A DNA stretch of 64,000 nucleotides, taken from Gymnodinialimonas ulvae. Its GTDB lineage: Bacteria; Pseudomonadota; Alphaproteobacteria; Rhodobacterales; Rhodobacteraceae. Made by a program: the position numbers and the translations under genes. Location of the stretch: positions 434,001 to 498,000 of the forward strand of contig NZ_JBBIFX010000002.1 in NCBI RefSeq assembly GCF_037543845.1, written 5' to 3'. Numbering within the stretch: the stretch's first letter is position 1; the number at the start of each line of letters is the position of its first letter. The notes below the pieces were generated by a model. It searched no databases. It was not told the origin of the DNA and worked only from the letters and a program-made list of their open reading frames with translations. Shown here piece by piece: positions 24,104 through 32,581 of this stretch.

Positions 24104-25324
24104 GTGGCCAGCGCTAGGATCACGCGGCATTACAACGGCACCGACGGAGCGATCCAGTTTGCCACACCCGCGCTGCGCGACGCGTTCGAGACGGTCGTGC
24201 ATGGCTGGCCCGCCACGGATGGCGCGGGGCCGGAGGGGGTTTTTGCCACAGTCGCGCAGTCGGTCACGGGCGGTTGGCAGATCAACGGGCTGCGGCCCGA
24301 GCCGTTCGAGCGGGCCTTCACCGAGGTCAGCGGGATCTGCGACCTGATTGTTGAATTGAACTGGTCCCGGCTGCGCCAACAGGGCGCGTTGATGTGTCTG
24401 CATGCGGCGGCGGTCGAGATGGCCGACGGGCGGCTGGTGATCTTCCCCAGCGGGCGCCGGGCCGGAAAAAGCACGCTGACAGCGGAACTTGCGCGGCGCG
24501 GGCACCGGGTGTTCAGCGATGACATACTGCCGGTAACGCTGACCGCACAGGGTATGATCACGGGCCTTGCGACAGGTGTTGCGCCGCGTCTGCGTCTGCC
24601 GTTGCCCCGGGGCGCGCCATGGGATTTCGCGGATTGGGTCGCGGCGGATTGCGGCCCGGCGGACCGGCAATACAAATACCTGCTGTCGGCACCGGTTGCG
24701 GTTTATGACGCCCCGGCGCGGATTGCCGCGATCGTGACGCTGAACCGTGGCGGCACGCCGGGCGCGCCGTCCTTTGCGCCGATGGGGCCGGGGGAGATGT
24801 TGCCGATCCTGATCCACCAGAATTTCGGACGCTTCGTGCATTCGGGCCGCGCGTTGGCCGTGTTCGATGCGCTGGTGCGCGGCGTGCCGTGTGTGCAATT
24901 GAACTACGATGATCTCGGCGCGGCGGCGGATTTGATCGAGGCGATGGCATCTGAGGGCCTGTTGTCCGGTGGAGCGCGCGCGGACGACGCGCAGGACGGG
25001 GTGGCGCGGCTGGATGAGGCGGGCGGAGCGACGTTTGTGCCGCATCTGGCCTATGGGCAAAGGCCCGGCCTGACGGTGACGGAAATCGGCGGCGCGGCCT
25101 ATGTCGCGGATGCGTCGGGCATCGGGATTTTCGAGTTGAACGCGGGGTTGTTGCCGATCTGGCGGCTGCTGGAAGAGCCGATGTGCGCGGTGGAGGTGAC
25201 CGCGATCCTCAGCGAGGTCTACGGGGCCGGGGCGCCGCCGACATTGGCGCAGGATGTGACGCATGCGATGGCGCATCTGACCGCGGCAGAGCTGATCGCG
25301 CCGGTCTCGGAGCGCGGCGGTTAG
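24104..25324 (+). CDS. HPr-kinase-like / PqqD-domain fusion protein
   Basis: A 406-residue protein with two modules. Residues ~90-290 are an HprK-type P-loop kinase fold: LHAAAVEMADGRLVIFPSG, Walker A GRRAGKST (117-124) and the acidic pair FSDDILPV (139-140). Residues ~322-402 resemble PqqD (AAYVADASGIGIFEL, VTAILSEVYG, LAQDVTHAMAHLTAAELI), the wHTH fold that binds leader peptides in RiPP pathways. GTG start with GGGAGG 5 nt upstream. A GC-rich hairpin (24053-24085) separates it from the Tat peptide gene. Peptide phosphorylation is plausible from the family, not shown. Confidence 0.82.
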   Translation: MASARITRHYNGTDGAIQFATPALRDAFETVVHGWPATDGAGPEGVFATVAQSVTGGWQINGLRPEPFERAFTEVSGICDLIVELNWSRLRQQGALMCLHAAAVEMADGRLVIFPSGRRAGKSTLTAELARRGHRVFSDDILPVTLTAQGMITGLATGVAPRLRLPLPRGAPWDFADWVAADCGPADRQYKYLLSAPVAVYDAPARIAAIVTLNRGGTPGAPSFAPMGPGEMLPILIHQNFGRFVHSGRALAVFDALVRGVPCVQLNYDDLGAAADLIEAMASEGLLSGGARADDAQDGVARLDEAGGATFVPHLAYGQRPGLTVTEIGGAAYVADASGIGIFELNAGLLPIWRLLEEPMCAVEVTAILSEVYGAGAPPTLAQDVTHAMAHLTAAELIAPVSERGG

Positions 25325-25530
25325 GGCCGAAACGTGGCGGTTGGGGGGCGGCTGCGGCGGGAAAATTGCGGAACTCCTGCCGCAGTTCGGGGTTTCCTTA
25401 CCAAGATGTGATTGGAATCGCTGGACAAGGGACTTGTCCACAGGCTCTTGGGTGCGGACAATAGCAGGCGATTCTTTACGCATGAAACGCTACCGTCAAA
25501 AGCTGCCGGACGACCGATAAGGACCAGACC

Positions 25531-26154
25531 ATGTTAACCCGCCGCCATTTCATCATTACCACGACGACGCTGTTTTCCAGCGCAGTGATCAGCCCCGCCC
25601 TGGCGCAGGATGCCGTGGGGATCGGCGAGGATGTGGCCGCCGATCAGGGGCCGCGTGCCGGTTCCAACAACCCGTGGGGCCTGCACCCGCGGTTCATGCC
25701 GCAGCGGGTCGAGGTGAACGGTGGTTTGCGCGCGGGTGACGTTCATGTCGATCCGACGGCGCGGTATCTGTACCATATCGGAAGCGACGGGACGGCGATG
25801 CGCTATGGCGTGGCCGTGGGCCGCGCGGGCCTCTATCAGCCTGGCCGGTTCCGCATCGGGCGCACGGCCGATTGGCCGAGCTGGACGCCGACCGCGAACA
25901 TGATCGCGCGCGAGCCGCATATCTATGCGCAATATGCCGGTGGTGTGCCGGGTGGCCCCGACAACCCGTTGGGCGCGCGGGCGCTGTACCTTTATTCCGG
26001 GGGGCGCGACACGTATCTGCGCATCCACGGCACGCCGCAGCCCTGGTCGATCGGCACCTCCGCGTCGTCGGGTTGCGTGCGGTTGGTCAATGATCACGTG
26101 ATCCAGCTGGAAGCCAATATTCGCGTCGGCTCAACGGCGGTTCTGCACAGCTGA
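25531..26154 (+). CDS. L,D-transpeptidase (YkuD family), exported
   Basis: A 207-residue protein with a Tat-type signal (LTRRHFIITTTTLFSS). The YkuD catalytic signature is complete: His166 in RIHGTP, Cys182 and Arg184 in SSGCVRL. Such enzymes form 3-3 peptidoglycan cross-links or attach proteins to the wall. LHPRFMPQRVEVNG is typical of the Rhodobacterales subgroup. It is monocistronic with a strong terminator downstream. Confidence 0.95.
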   Translation: MLTRRHFIITTTTLFSSAVISPALAQDAVGIGEDVAADQGPRAGSNNPWGLHPRFMPQRVEVNGGLRAGDVHVDPTARYLYHIGSDGTAMRYGVAVGRAGLYQPGRFRIGRTADWPSWTPTANMIAREPHIYAQYAGGVPGGPDNPLGARALYLYSGGRDTYLRIHGTPQPWSIGTSASSGCVRLVNDHVIQLEANIRVGSTAVLHS

Positions 26155-26175
26155 TCCAAGGTGATTTCCCGAAGA

Positions 26176-26208
26176 AAAGCCCCGGTCCGATTGGCCGGGG
26201 CTTTCTTT
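26176..26208. terminator. Intrinsic terminator between convergent genes
   Basis: A 10-bp perfect stem (26176-26185 with 26195-26204) and a 9-nt loop. The stem is flanked by AAA and TTT runs, so it can work in both directions between the transpeptidase gene and the peroxiredoxin gene. Confidence 0.88.
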
Positions 26209-26230
26209 GTTCTGCACGGGGCCCGGCGGG

Positions 26231-26884
26231 TTAGCCCGGCAGTTTGGCCATGCGAAGATAAGGCAGCTTCTTGTCGATGGCGCCGTATTTGGCGATGGCA
26301 TCCTCGTCCGAGACCGCCACGGGTACCACGACATCTTCGCCGGGCACCCAGTTTGCGGGCGTGGCGATGTTTTCCTTCGCTGCCGTCTGCAACCCGTCCA
26401 GCGCGCGCAGCACTTCGGCGAAGTTGCGGCCGACGTTCATCGGGTAGGTCATGGTCAGCTTGAGCTTCTTGTCCGGTCCGATGATGAAGACCGCCCGCAC
26501 GGTGGCGGTGTCGTTGGGGGTGCGGTTTTCGGGCAGCGCCGTTTCGGCGGGCAGCATGTCGAAGGCCTCGGAAATCGCCAGGTCGGTGTCGGCGGCGATG
26601 GGGAAGCCCGCCTTGGCCCCGCCAACGGCTTCGATGTCGCCCTTCCATTTCACGTGATCCTCGACCCCGTCCACGGACACGCCGAGCACCTTGGTGTTGC
26701 GCGCGGCCCATTCATCGGCCAGCTGCGCCACGGCCCCGAATTCGGTGGTGCAGACCGGGGTGAAATCCTTGGGATGCGAGAACAGGATCATCCAGGCATC
26801 ACCGATGTAATCGTGCAGGTTCATGGTGCCCTGATCGGTGGTCACGGAGAGGTTCGGAATTTCGTCGTTGATGCGCAGGCCCAT
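26231..26884 (-). CDS. 1-Cys peroxiredoxin (Prx6 type)
   Basis: A 217-residue thiol peroxidase. The peroxidatic Cys45 lies in HPKDFTPVCTTEFG; it is the only cysteine in the chain, which with the length and the C-terminal domain (KLTMTYPMNVGRNFAEVLRALDGLQ) places it in the Prx6 1-Cys group. AAAGGAG stands 6 nt before the ATG at 26884. It reduces H2O2 or lipid hydroperoxides in the cytosol. Confidence 0.95.
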   Translation of the reverse strand: MGLRINDEIPNLSVTTDQGTMNLHDYIGDAWMILFSHPKDFTPVCTTEFGAVAQLADEWAARNTKVLGVSVDGVEDHVKWKGDIEAVGGAKAGFPIAADTDLAISEAFDMLPAETALPENRTPNDTATVRAVFIIGPDKKLKLTMTYPMNVGRNFAEVLRALDGLQTAAKENIATPANWVPGEDVVVPVAVSDEDAIAKYGAIDKKLPYLRMAKLPG

Positions 26885-27031
26885 GGGGCGCTCCTTTCGG
26901 GTGTCGTTGCCGTCGGGGTCAATATAGTCATCGCGATCGCGTTCGGGAAGCGGATGCCCGCACGGCAGGCCTTGCGCCGGGTGGAATCCCCTGTCAGGTT
27001 CCCGCGCGGATTTCAGTTTCGGGAGGCGGTC

Positions 27032-28465
27032 ATGGACAACGCGAAGAACTTCTACATCGACGGCAAATGGGTGGCCCCGGCGGCCCCGCGCGACTTTGAC
27101 GTGATCGACCCTTCGACCGAAGAGGTCGGCGCGGTAATCTCGCTTGGCGATCAGGCGGATACCGATGCGGCGGTGGCTGCGGCGAAGCGGGCGTTCGGGA
27201 CCTGGGGCTGGAGCGATCCGGCGGAGCGGGTGGCCCTGGCCGAGAAGCTGCTGGCGATCTACAAGGCGCGCTCGGAAGAGATGGCGCAAGCGATCAGCCT
27301 TGAGATGGGCGCGCCGCTGGACCTGGCACGCGCGCAGCAGGTTGGCGCGGGGTCATGGCACCTTGAGGGGTTCATCAACGCGGCCAAGGACTTCGTCTGG
27401 GATCATCCGTTGGGCGATTGGGCTCCGACCGAGCGCACGGTCTATGAGCCCATCGGGGTTTGCGCCCTGATCACGCCGTGGAACTGGCCGATGAACCAGA
27501 TCGTGCTGAAGGTGGTGCCCGCACTGCTGGCGGGGTGCACGATGGTGTTGAAGCCGTCTGAAATTGCGCCGCTGTCGGGCATTCTGTTCAGCGAGTTCAT
27601 GGACGAGGCAGGCGTGCCTGCGGGTGTCTACAACATGGTGAACGGCGATGGGGCGGGCGTTGGATCGCAGCTGTCGGCGCATCAGGACGTGGACATGGTG
27701 AGCTTCACCGGCTCCACGCGGGCCGGGCGTCTGATCTCCAAGGCGGGCGCGGATACGATCAAGCGCGTGTCACTGGAATTGGGCGGCAAGGGGGCGAATA
27801 TCATCTTTGCCGATGCCCACGAAAAGGCGGTCAAGAGCGGTGTGATCCGGTGCTTCCGCAACACCGGACAAAGCTGTAACGCGCCGACGCGGATGTTGGT
27901 GGAGCGCTCGCGCTACGATCAGGCAGTGGAAGAGGCAACGGCGGCGGCACAGAGCGTTACGGTTGGGCCCGCAAGCGAAGAGGGCCGGCATATCGGACCG
28001 GCGGTCAGCGAGCTGCAATTCAACAAGATCCAGGACCTGATCCAGGTGGGGATCGACGAAGGTGCGAAGCTTTTGGCGGGCGGTGTGGGGCGACCCGAGA
28101 ACCTGAACCGGGGCTATTACATCCGGCCCACGGTGTTTGCGGATGTGACGCCGGAGATGACGATTTACCGCGAGGAGATCTTTGGGCCGGTCCTGTCGAT
28201 CATGCCCTTTGATGACGAAGACCATGCCGTGGCGATTGCCAATGACACCGATTACGGCCTGACGAATTATGTGCAGACCGGCGACCAGGAGAAACTGCGC
28301 CGGGTGGCGCGGCGATTGCGGTCGGGCATGGTCGAGGGGAATTCCCAAGGCTTTGCGATGGGTTCGCCGTTCGGGGGCTACAAGCAATCGGGCAACGGAC
28401 GCGAGGGCGGACGGTTCGGGTTGCATGAGTTCCTTGAGACCAAGGCGGTGAGCGGCTGGGGCTGA
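27032..28465 (+). CDS. NAD(P)+-dependent aldehyde dehydrogenase
   Basis: A 477-residue ALDH-superfamily enzyme. Visible are the cofactor fold (TPWNWPMNQI, KPSEIAPLS), the catalytic glutamate block LELGGKGANI, and the nucleophile in NTGQSCNAPTR, plus the C-terminal FGGYKQSGNGREGG. It starts 147 nt from the divergent peroxiredoxin start, so the two may share stress control. Substrate cannot be assigned. Confidence 0.93.
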   Translation: MDNAKNFYIDGKWVAPAAPRDFDVIDPSTEEVGAVISLGDQADTDAAVAAAKRAFGTWGWSDPAERVALAEKLLAIYKARSEEMAQAISLEMGAPLDLARAQQVGAGSWHLEGFINAAKDFVWDHPLGDWAPTERTVYEPIGVCALITPWNWPMNQIVLKVVPALLAGCTMVLKPSEIAPLSGILFSEFMDEAGVPAGVYNMVNGDGAGVGSQLSAHQDVDMVSFTGSTRAGRLISKAGADTIKRVSLELGGKGANIIFADAHEKAVKSGVIRCFRNTGQSCNAPTRMLVERSRYDQAVEEATAAAQSVTVGPASEEGRHIGPAVSELQFNKIQDLIQVGIDEGAKLLAGGVGRPENLNRGYYIRPTVFADVTPEMTIYREEIFGPVLSIMPFDDEDHAVAIANDTDYGLTNYVQTGDQEKLRRVARRLRSGMVEGNSQGFAMGSPFGGYKQSGNGREGGRFGLHEFLETKAVSGWG

Positions 28466-28585
28466 GCCGCGCGCGGCAAAGGCCCGATGGAGCACGGAGC
28501 GACGCTCGCTTGCAGCGTCGCCCCGCCCGCCCTCCCGTAGGGTGCGGATGTCCCGACGCCATGGCGCTTTTTGCCGGTGACGGAC

Positions 28586-28603
28586 CCTTCGGGGAAGGTT
28601 TTT
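28586..28603 (+). terminator. Candidate terminator after the aldehyde dehydrogenase gene
   Basis: A short stem CCTTC/GAAGG with a GGG loop followed by five T residues. A stronger 8-bp hairpin without a T run lies upstream at 28499-28521. Confidence 0.5.
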
Positions 28604-28628
28604 CTGGCAAGATGAAAGAGCCGTTGCG

Positions 28629-29282
28629 CTAGAACGGCACCGGGGCGCGGAAGGTCATGCCGATGCCGCCATCGGGATGGCGGAGTTTCAGGCTCTCAGA
28701 GTGGAGCATCAGGCGCGGGAAATCGCGTGCGGGGCCCTCGGCATAGAACGGATCGCCAAGGATCGGGTGACCAAGTTCGCGCATGTGGACGCGGAGCTGA
28801 TGCGAGCGGCCGGTTTTCGGAAAAAGGCGCATCCGCGTGGTGCCGTCTTCGATCTTCAGGCGGCGCCAATCGGTTTGGGCGGGTTTGCCGGTCTCGTGGT
28901 TCACATGTTGCAGGGGGCGGTTGGGCCAGTCGACGATCAGCGGCAGGTCGATATGGCCGCTTTTCGCGGCCACCGCGCCCCAGACGCGGGCGATGTAGGT
29001 CTTCTTCATGTGCCGACGTTCGAACTGCAGGCCGAGGTGGCGTTGCGCGGCGGGCGTGCGGGCGAAGACCATGATGCCGGAGGTGTCCATGTCGAGCCGG
29101 TGGACGAGGAGGGCTTCGGGGAAGGCGTCTTGCAGGCGGGTGATCAGGCAATCGGCAAGATGCGCGCCCTTGCCCGGGACCGACAACAGGCCCGCGGGTT
29201 TGTTCACGAGGATGAGTTCGTGGTCTTCGTGTACGATTTCCAGCGGCGCGTCGGGGGGCGCGTAGACGAAAGCATCCGTCAT
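28629..29282 (-). CDS. RluA-family rRNA/tRNA pseudouridine synthase
   Basis: A 217-residue pseudouridine synthase with the catalytic-aspartate motif HRLDMDTSGIMVFA, the DHELILVNKPAGLLSVPGK start, and KTGRSHQLRVHM near the C terminus. No S4 domain is present, as in RluA itself. Exact target (23S U746/tRNA U32 as in RluA, or another site) cannot be told from sequence. Confidence 0.92.
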   Translation of the reverse strand: MTDAFVYAPPDAPLEIVHEDHELILVNKPAGLLSVPGKGAHLADCLITRLQDAFPEALLVHRLDMDTSGIMVFARTPAAQRHLGLQFERRHMKKTYIARVWGAVAAKSGHIDLPLIVDWPNRPLQHVNHETGKPAQTDWRRLKIEDGTTRMRLFPKTGRSHQLRVHMRELGHPILGDPFYAEGPARDFPRLMLHSESLKLRHPDGGIGMTFRAPVPF

Positions 29283-29289
29283 TGCGGGG

Positions 29290-29556
29290 TCAGGCCGAGG
29301 TGCCGAGGAGGTTCATCACGTTCATGGCGATCAGCACGAAGGTCAGGAAGAACAATGTCTTGCGGTCCTGCCGGTCTTCCTCGCTTTTCAGCCAGTGCTT
29401 GAATTGGGTGAGAAAGCCAGCGGGGCCTGCAAAGGTTTGGCCGGTCTGTTCCTGATTGCGGGCGCGCAGGGTGAACAGCATGCGGTACATCATGAAGGCC
29501 CAGGCAAGAAAGACGAGCGCTTGCAGGACGAGGCGGATGATGGCGCCGGTGGTCAT
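29290..29556 (-). CDS. Small membrane protein
   Basis: An 88-residue protein with two hydrophobic helices (about residues 5-28 and 67-86) separated by a charged loop. Its start overlaps the stop of the upstream 66-residue membrane protein (ATGA), so they are co-translated. No family recognised. Confidence 0.75.
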   Translation of the reverse strand: MTTGAIIRLVLQALVFLAWAFMMYRMLFTLRARNQEQTGQTFAGPAGFLTQFKHWLKSEEDRQDRKTLFFLTFVLIAMNVMNLLGTSA

Positions 29557-29753
29557 TTTGGGGCCTTCCAGAGTTGCCAGGCGGACCAGAGGGCGGAGCC
29601 GCCAAAAAACGCAACGCCGATGATCACGATTTCCAATGAAGCGATACCAAAGATGCCGGTGCGCAGAAAGCCCCCGATCAGGAAGGCCAGGCCGGTGAGG
29701 CTGAAGATCAGGCGAAATTTCAATTCGCCGCGTGTAGGGCCGAACCGGTTCAT
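29553..29753 (-). CDS. Small membrane protein
   Basis: A 66-residue protein with two hydrophobic helices (about residues 14-32 and 38-58). GGAGG lies 7 nt before the ATG at 29753. It is followed by the 88-residue membrane protein with a 4-nt overlap. It lies 44 nt downstream of chrR on the same strand and could share its transcript. No family recognised. Confidence 0.72.
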   Translation of the reverse strand: MNRFGPTRGELKFRLIFSLTGLAFLIGGFLRTGIFGIASLEIVIIGVAFFGGSALWSAWQLWKAPK

Positions 29754-29797
29754 GTCACGGCCTCCGCGGCCCGCAGCGCCTGGCGCGCGGGTCGGGT

Positions 29798-30439
29798 TTA
29801 GATCCCGAGGAACGGCTGCGCGATGCGCGGCAGAAGCCCTTGAAACTTGAGGCGGGCGTCGGTGGCCACAAGGCAGATGCAATCTTCGCCGGGCTCAGCC
29901 ACGGGCATGTGGCTGATGTTGGGGTCGGCAACCTCGATATCGCCGCGGGCGAACACACCGTCTTCGTCGCGGAACGCGCCTTTGAGGACCAGCGTCATTT
30001 CGGTGCCGTTGTGGCTGTGTTCCGGCATGGAGCGGCCAGCGGGGATCCTCAGAAGGCGCGCGGTCCCGTTTTCGTCAGAATGCAGGACGCATTGCCTGAC
30101 GCCACGCCCGACATAGCGCCAGCGCACCGCGTCTTCGTCGCCGCCGACCATATCGCGCAGCGGCATTGGGAAGGTGCCGGGCATCACGATGGGGCGGTCT
30201 GCCGGAGCGGAGCCGTTGATCATGGCCAGCGTCCGATCGAGGCTGTCTTCGGCAATCTCGACCTGGTCGAGATCTTCGAGGACGGCGCCGCCGACGGCCT
30301 CAAAGGCTTCCAGCCGGGCGCGCGCGTCATCGCAGAGCGACACATGCGTGGCCACAACAAGGTCGAACGCCTGCGGCAAGGCACCGGTGGCATAGCCCAT
30401 GAGAAGATCATCTGGCACGTGGTGTTGAATATTGGTCAT
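29798..30439 (-). CDS. chrR: ChrR-type zinc-dependent anti-sigma factor
   Basis: A 213-residue protein, the length of Rhodobacter sphaeroides ChrR. The N-terminal anti-sigma domain binds RpoE; the C-terminal cupin domain has its metal ligands at the same positions as in ChrR: His141, His143, Glu147, His177 (EHSHNGTE and SHMP). In the anti-sigma domain His6/7, His32 and Cys36 are kept, but the second cysteine of H-x3-C-x2-C is Ala39 (THVSLCDDA). The start at 30439 is chosen because it reproduces this numbering; a GTG at 30487 overlaps the rpoE stop. It releases RpoE under singlet oxygen in Rhodobacter. Confidence 0.92.
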   Translation of the reverse strand: MTNIQHHVPDDLLMGYATGALPQAFDLVVATHVSLCDDARARLEAFEAVGGAVLEDLDQVEIAEDSLDRTLAMINGSAPADRPIVMPGTFPMPLRDMVGGDEDAVRWRYVGRGVRQCVLHSDENGTARLLRIPAGRSMPEHSHNGTEMTLVLKGAFRDEDGVFARGDIEVADPNISHMPVAEPGEDCICLVATDARLKFQGLLPRIAQPFLGI

Positions 30440-30483
30440 TGGTCTGTCGTCTGTCTTTGATCTTGTCGCTTTAAAGGGGCGGT

Positions 30484-30990
30484 TCACCCCATCGAATGTC
30501 GTAATCTTTCAAGCGCCAACCTAATCCGCGACTTGATCGTGCCAAGGGGCAGACCGGTCTCGGCGGCGATTTCCGAATGCGAAAGATCACCGAAATAGGC
30601 GTGCTGGATAAGCTCGCGCTGCTTTTCCGGAAGCTTGGACAAGGCTTGCGCCAGGCGGCCGGTATCTTGTTGCAGGGCGATGACATCCGCCTGATCCGGG
30701 GCCTGTTCAGGGCCCCAGGGCAGATCTTCGGGCTCGGGCCGCGCATAGCGGCGCAGCAGATCGATCTTCCGATTGCGGGCAATCGTGAAGATCCACGTCG
30801 CGACCGAAGCGCGCGACGGATCATACATGTGAGCCTTGTGCCAAAGTGTGGCCATGACGTCCTGCATACATTCCTCAGCGAGGCTTTCATCGGCCCCGGA
30901 TTTCATCAAGAACGCCTTCACCCGAGGGGCGAAATGCCGAAAAATCTCGGCAAAGGCCTTCCGATCTTGATCCTGCGCAATGGCTGACAT
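30484..30990 (-). CDS. rpoE: ECF sigma factor RpoE (singlet-oxygen type)
   Basis: A group IV sigma factor, paired with ChrR. Region 2 (FAEIFRHFAPRVKAFL, YDPSRASVATWIFTIARNRKIDLLRR) and region 4 (LPEKQRELIQHAYFGDLSHSEIAAETGLPLGTIKSRIRLALERLR) are complete. The frame is open to a GTG at 31146, but the candidate promoter -10 overlaps that codon, so the ATG at 30990 (168 residues, GGTGGGTGA upstream) is preferred; ATG 31131 is possible. It should activate its own operon and the divergent flavoprotein operon. Confidence 0.92.
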   Translation of the reverse strand: MSAIAQDQDRKAFAEIFRHFAPRVKAFLMKSGADESLAEECMQDVMATLWHKAHMYDPSRASVATWIFTIARNRKIDLLRRYARPEPEDLPWGPEQAPDQADVIALQQDTGRLAQALSKLPEKQRELIQHAYFGDLSHSEIAAETGLPLGTIKSRIRLALERLRHSMG

Positions 30991-31135
30991 GCGAGTCACC
31001 CACCGTGCATCTGTTACTTCGTGTGCCGTCACGGTTGTCCCACGCAGTGCTTTTCCCCACGCAAAGGCCTTGTCTGAGGCCGCCTGAGAGGTCGCAACTG
31101 TTTCATCAGCGTGGTCGTTCGCGAACAGCATACCC

Positions 31136-31165
31136 GTCTTACGCACGATTCCCTAGGGTGGATCA
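31136..31165 (-). promoter_or_regulatory. Candidate RpoE-dependent promoter of rpoE-chrR
   Basis: On the minus strand TGATCC (31165-31160) is followed after 18 nt by TAAGAC (31141-31136). These hexamers resemble the -35 TGATCC and -10 TAAGA elements reported for RpoE promoters in Rhodobacter, which fits autoregulation. Confidence 0.65.
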
Positions 31166-31225
31166 CAAATAAAAGCGCACTGAAATTATTTCACGTGAAG
31201 TGAATGCGTTTTCGGGATTTTTCTT

Positions 31226-31255
31226 TGATCTACTTGCAGTTGCGTCCCGTATCCC
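31226..31255 (+). promoter_or_regulatory. Candidate RpoE-type promoter of the flavoprotein operon
   Basis: TGATCT (31226-31231) and TATCCC (31250-31255) are again 18 nt apart, facing the divergent operon. The -10 match is weak. Expected transcription start lies 25-30 nt before the ATG at 31289. Confidence 0.45.
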
Positions 31256-31288
31256 GTTGAACCAAAAACATGAGGTCTGGGGGTCTGA

Positions 31289-32581
31289 ATGCCATTTGAA
31301 ACGCCGGGTGCCATCCCGAAACGAATTGCTGTGATTGGCGCCGGGATTTCCGGCATGGCGGCGGCCTACCATCTTGCCACCGATCACCATGTCACCTTGA
31401 TCGAAGCCGAGCCGCGCCTGGGCGGTCACGCGCGCACGGTTGTGGCGGGCAAAAACGGCGATCAGCCGGTGGACACCGGGTTCATCGTGTTCAACCGGGT
31501 GAATTATCCAAATCTTGTGAAGCTCTTCGAAGAGCTCGACGTGCCGGTCACGGAATCGGACATGTCCTTTGCGGCCTCCATCGATGGCGGGCGGATCGAA
31601 TACGGGTTGCGTAGCCTGCAGGCGCTGTTTGCACAGCCGAGCAACGCCTTGCGGCCTGGCTTTGTGCGGATGGTGCGCGACCTACTGCGGTTCAACGCGC
31701 AGGCAGCCGAGCTTGCCACGGACAGCACGATCACGCTGCGGGATTTCCTGGATCAGCTTGGCATGGGCCGCTGGTTCCGGGACTATTATATTACGCCTGT
31801 CTCAGGCGCGATCTGGTCGACGCCGAAGGAGGAGATCATGGATTTCCCCGCCCAGGCGATGATCCGGTTCTTCCGCAATCACCACCTGCTGCACCACACC
31901 GGCCAACACCAATGGTACACGGTGCGGGGCGGTTCCATCGAATATGTCACCCGGCTTGAGCGCGCGATGCGGGCGCGCGGGATCGACATCCGCCTGGGGC
32001 GCGGCGTCGAGGCGGTCAAGCGCACCGATACCGGGGCCGAGGTCTGCTTGGGCGGGCATTGGGACCAATTTGACGAGGTGGTTTTTGCCACCCATTCCGA
32101 TCAGTCGCTGGCCATGCTGACCGATCCGACGCCGGCCGAGGAAGCCGCGCTGGGTGCGGTGCGCTATCAGCCCAACCGCGCCGTTCTGCATGCCGATGCC
32201 AGCGCGATGCCGCGCCGCCGCGCAACCTGGAGCAGCTGGAACTACACCGAACGTCCGGGGCATCAGGGCGGGCCGATCGACCTGACCTATTGGATGAATT
32301 GCCTGCAGCCGATCCCGGAAAGTGACCCGCTGTTCGTGACGCTCAACAGCCGTGCACCGATCAACGAGGCGCTGATTTACGATGAGGTCGATTTCGCGCA
32401 TCCGGTCTATGATCTGGCCGCGCTGGCGGCGCAATCGGTGATTCGGGACATGAACGGCGACAATGCGACGTGGTTCTGCGGTGCATGGATGAAGAACGGC
32501 TTCCACGAGGATGGCTATGCGAGCGCGATGGACGTGGTCCACGGGATGCGCACGCGTGACAGGAGTGCCGTGGCAGCATGA
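31289..32581 (+). CDS. FAD-dependent oxidoreductase (amine-oxidase fold)
   Basis: A 430-residue flavoprotein with the FAD Rossmann motif AVIGAGISGMAAAYHLA and EAEPRLGGHARTV. The chain is of the NAD/FAD-binding protein group that stands with DUF1365 and fatty-acid methyltransferase genes near rpoE-chrR; members have been linked to modification of membrane fatty acids during singlet oxygen stress. The ATG follows GGGGG at 8 nt. It overlaps the DUF1365 gene (ATGA). Confidence 0.9.
   Translation: MPFETPGAIPKRIAVIGAGISGMAAAYHLATDHHVTLIEAEPRLGGHARTVVAGKNGDQPVDTGFIVFNRVNYPNLVKLFEELDVPVTESDMSFAASIDGGRIEYGLRSLQALFAQPSNALRPGFVRMVRDLLRFNAQAAELATDSTITLRDFLDQLGMGRWFRDYYITPVSGAIWSTPKEEIMDFPAQAMIRFFRNHHLLHHTGQHQWYTVRGGSIEYVTRLERAMRARGIDIRLGRGVEAVKRTDTGAEVCLGGHWDQFDEVVFATHSDQSLAMLTDPTPAEEAALGAVRYQPNRAVLHADASAMPRRRATWSSWNYTERPGHQGGPIDLTYWMNCLQPIPESDPLFVTLNSRAPINEALIYDEVDFAHPVYDLAALAAQSVIRDMNGDNATWFCGAWMKNGFHEDGYASAMDVVHGMRTRDRSAVAA

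Noticed and set aside
22736..25324. Lasso-peptide biosynthetic cluster
   Set aside because: No asparagine-synthetase-like cyclase or transglutaminase-like protease is present, so only the looser peptide-modification idea is kept.
30991..31146. Extended GTG start for rpoE
   Set aside because: The candidate -10 box overlaps the GTG, so it would lie upstream of the transcription start, and the extra 52 residues carry no sigma-factor motif.
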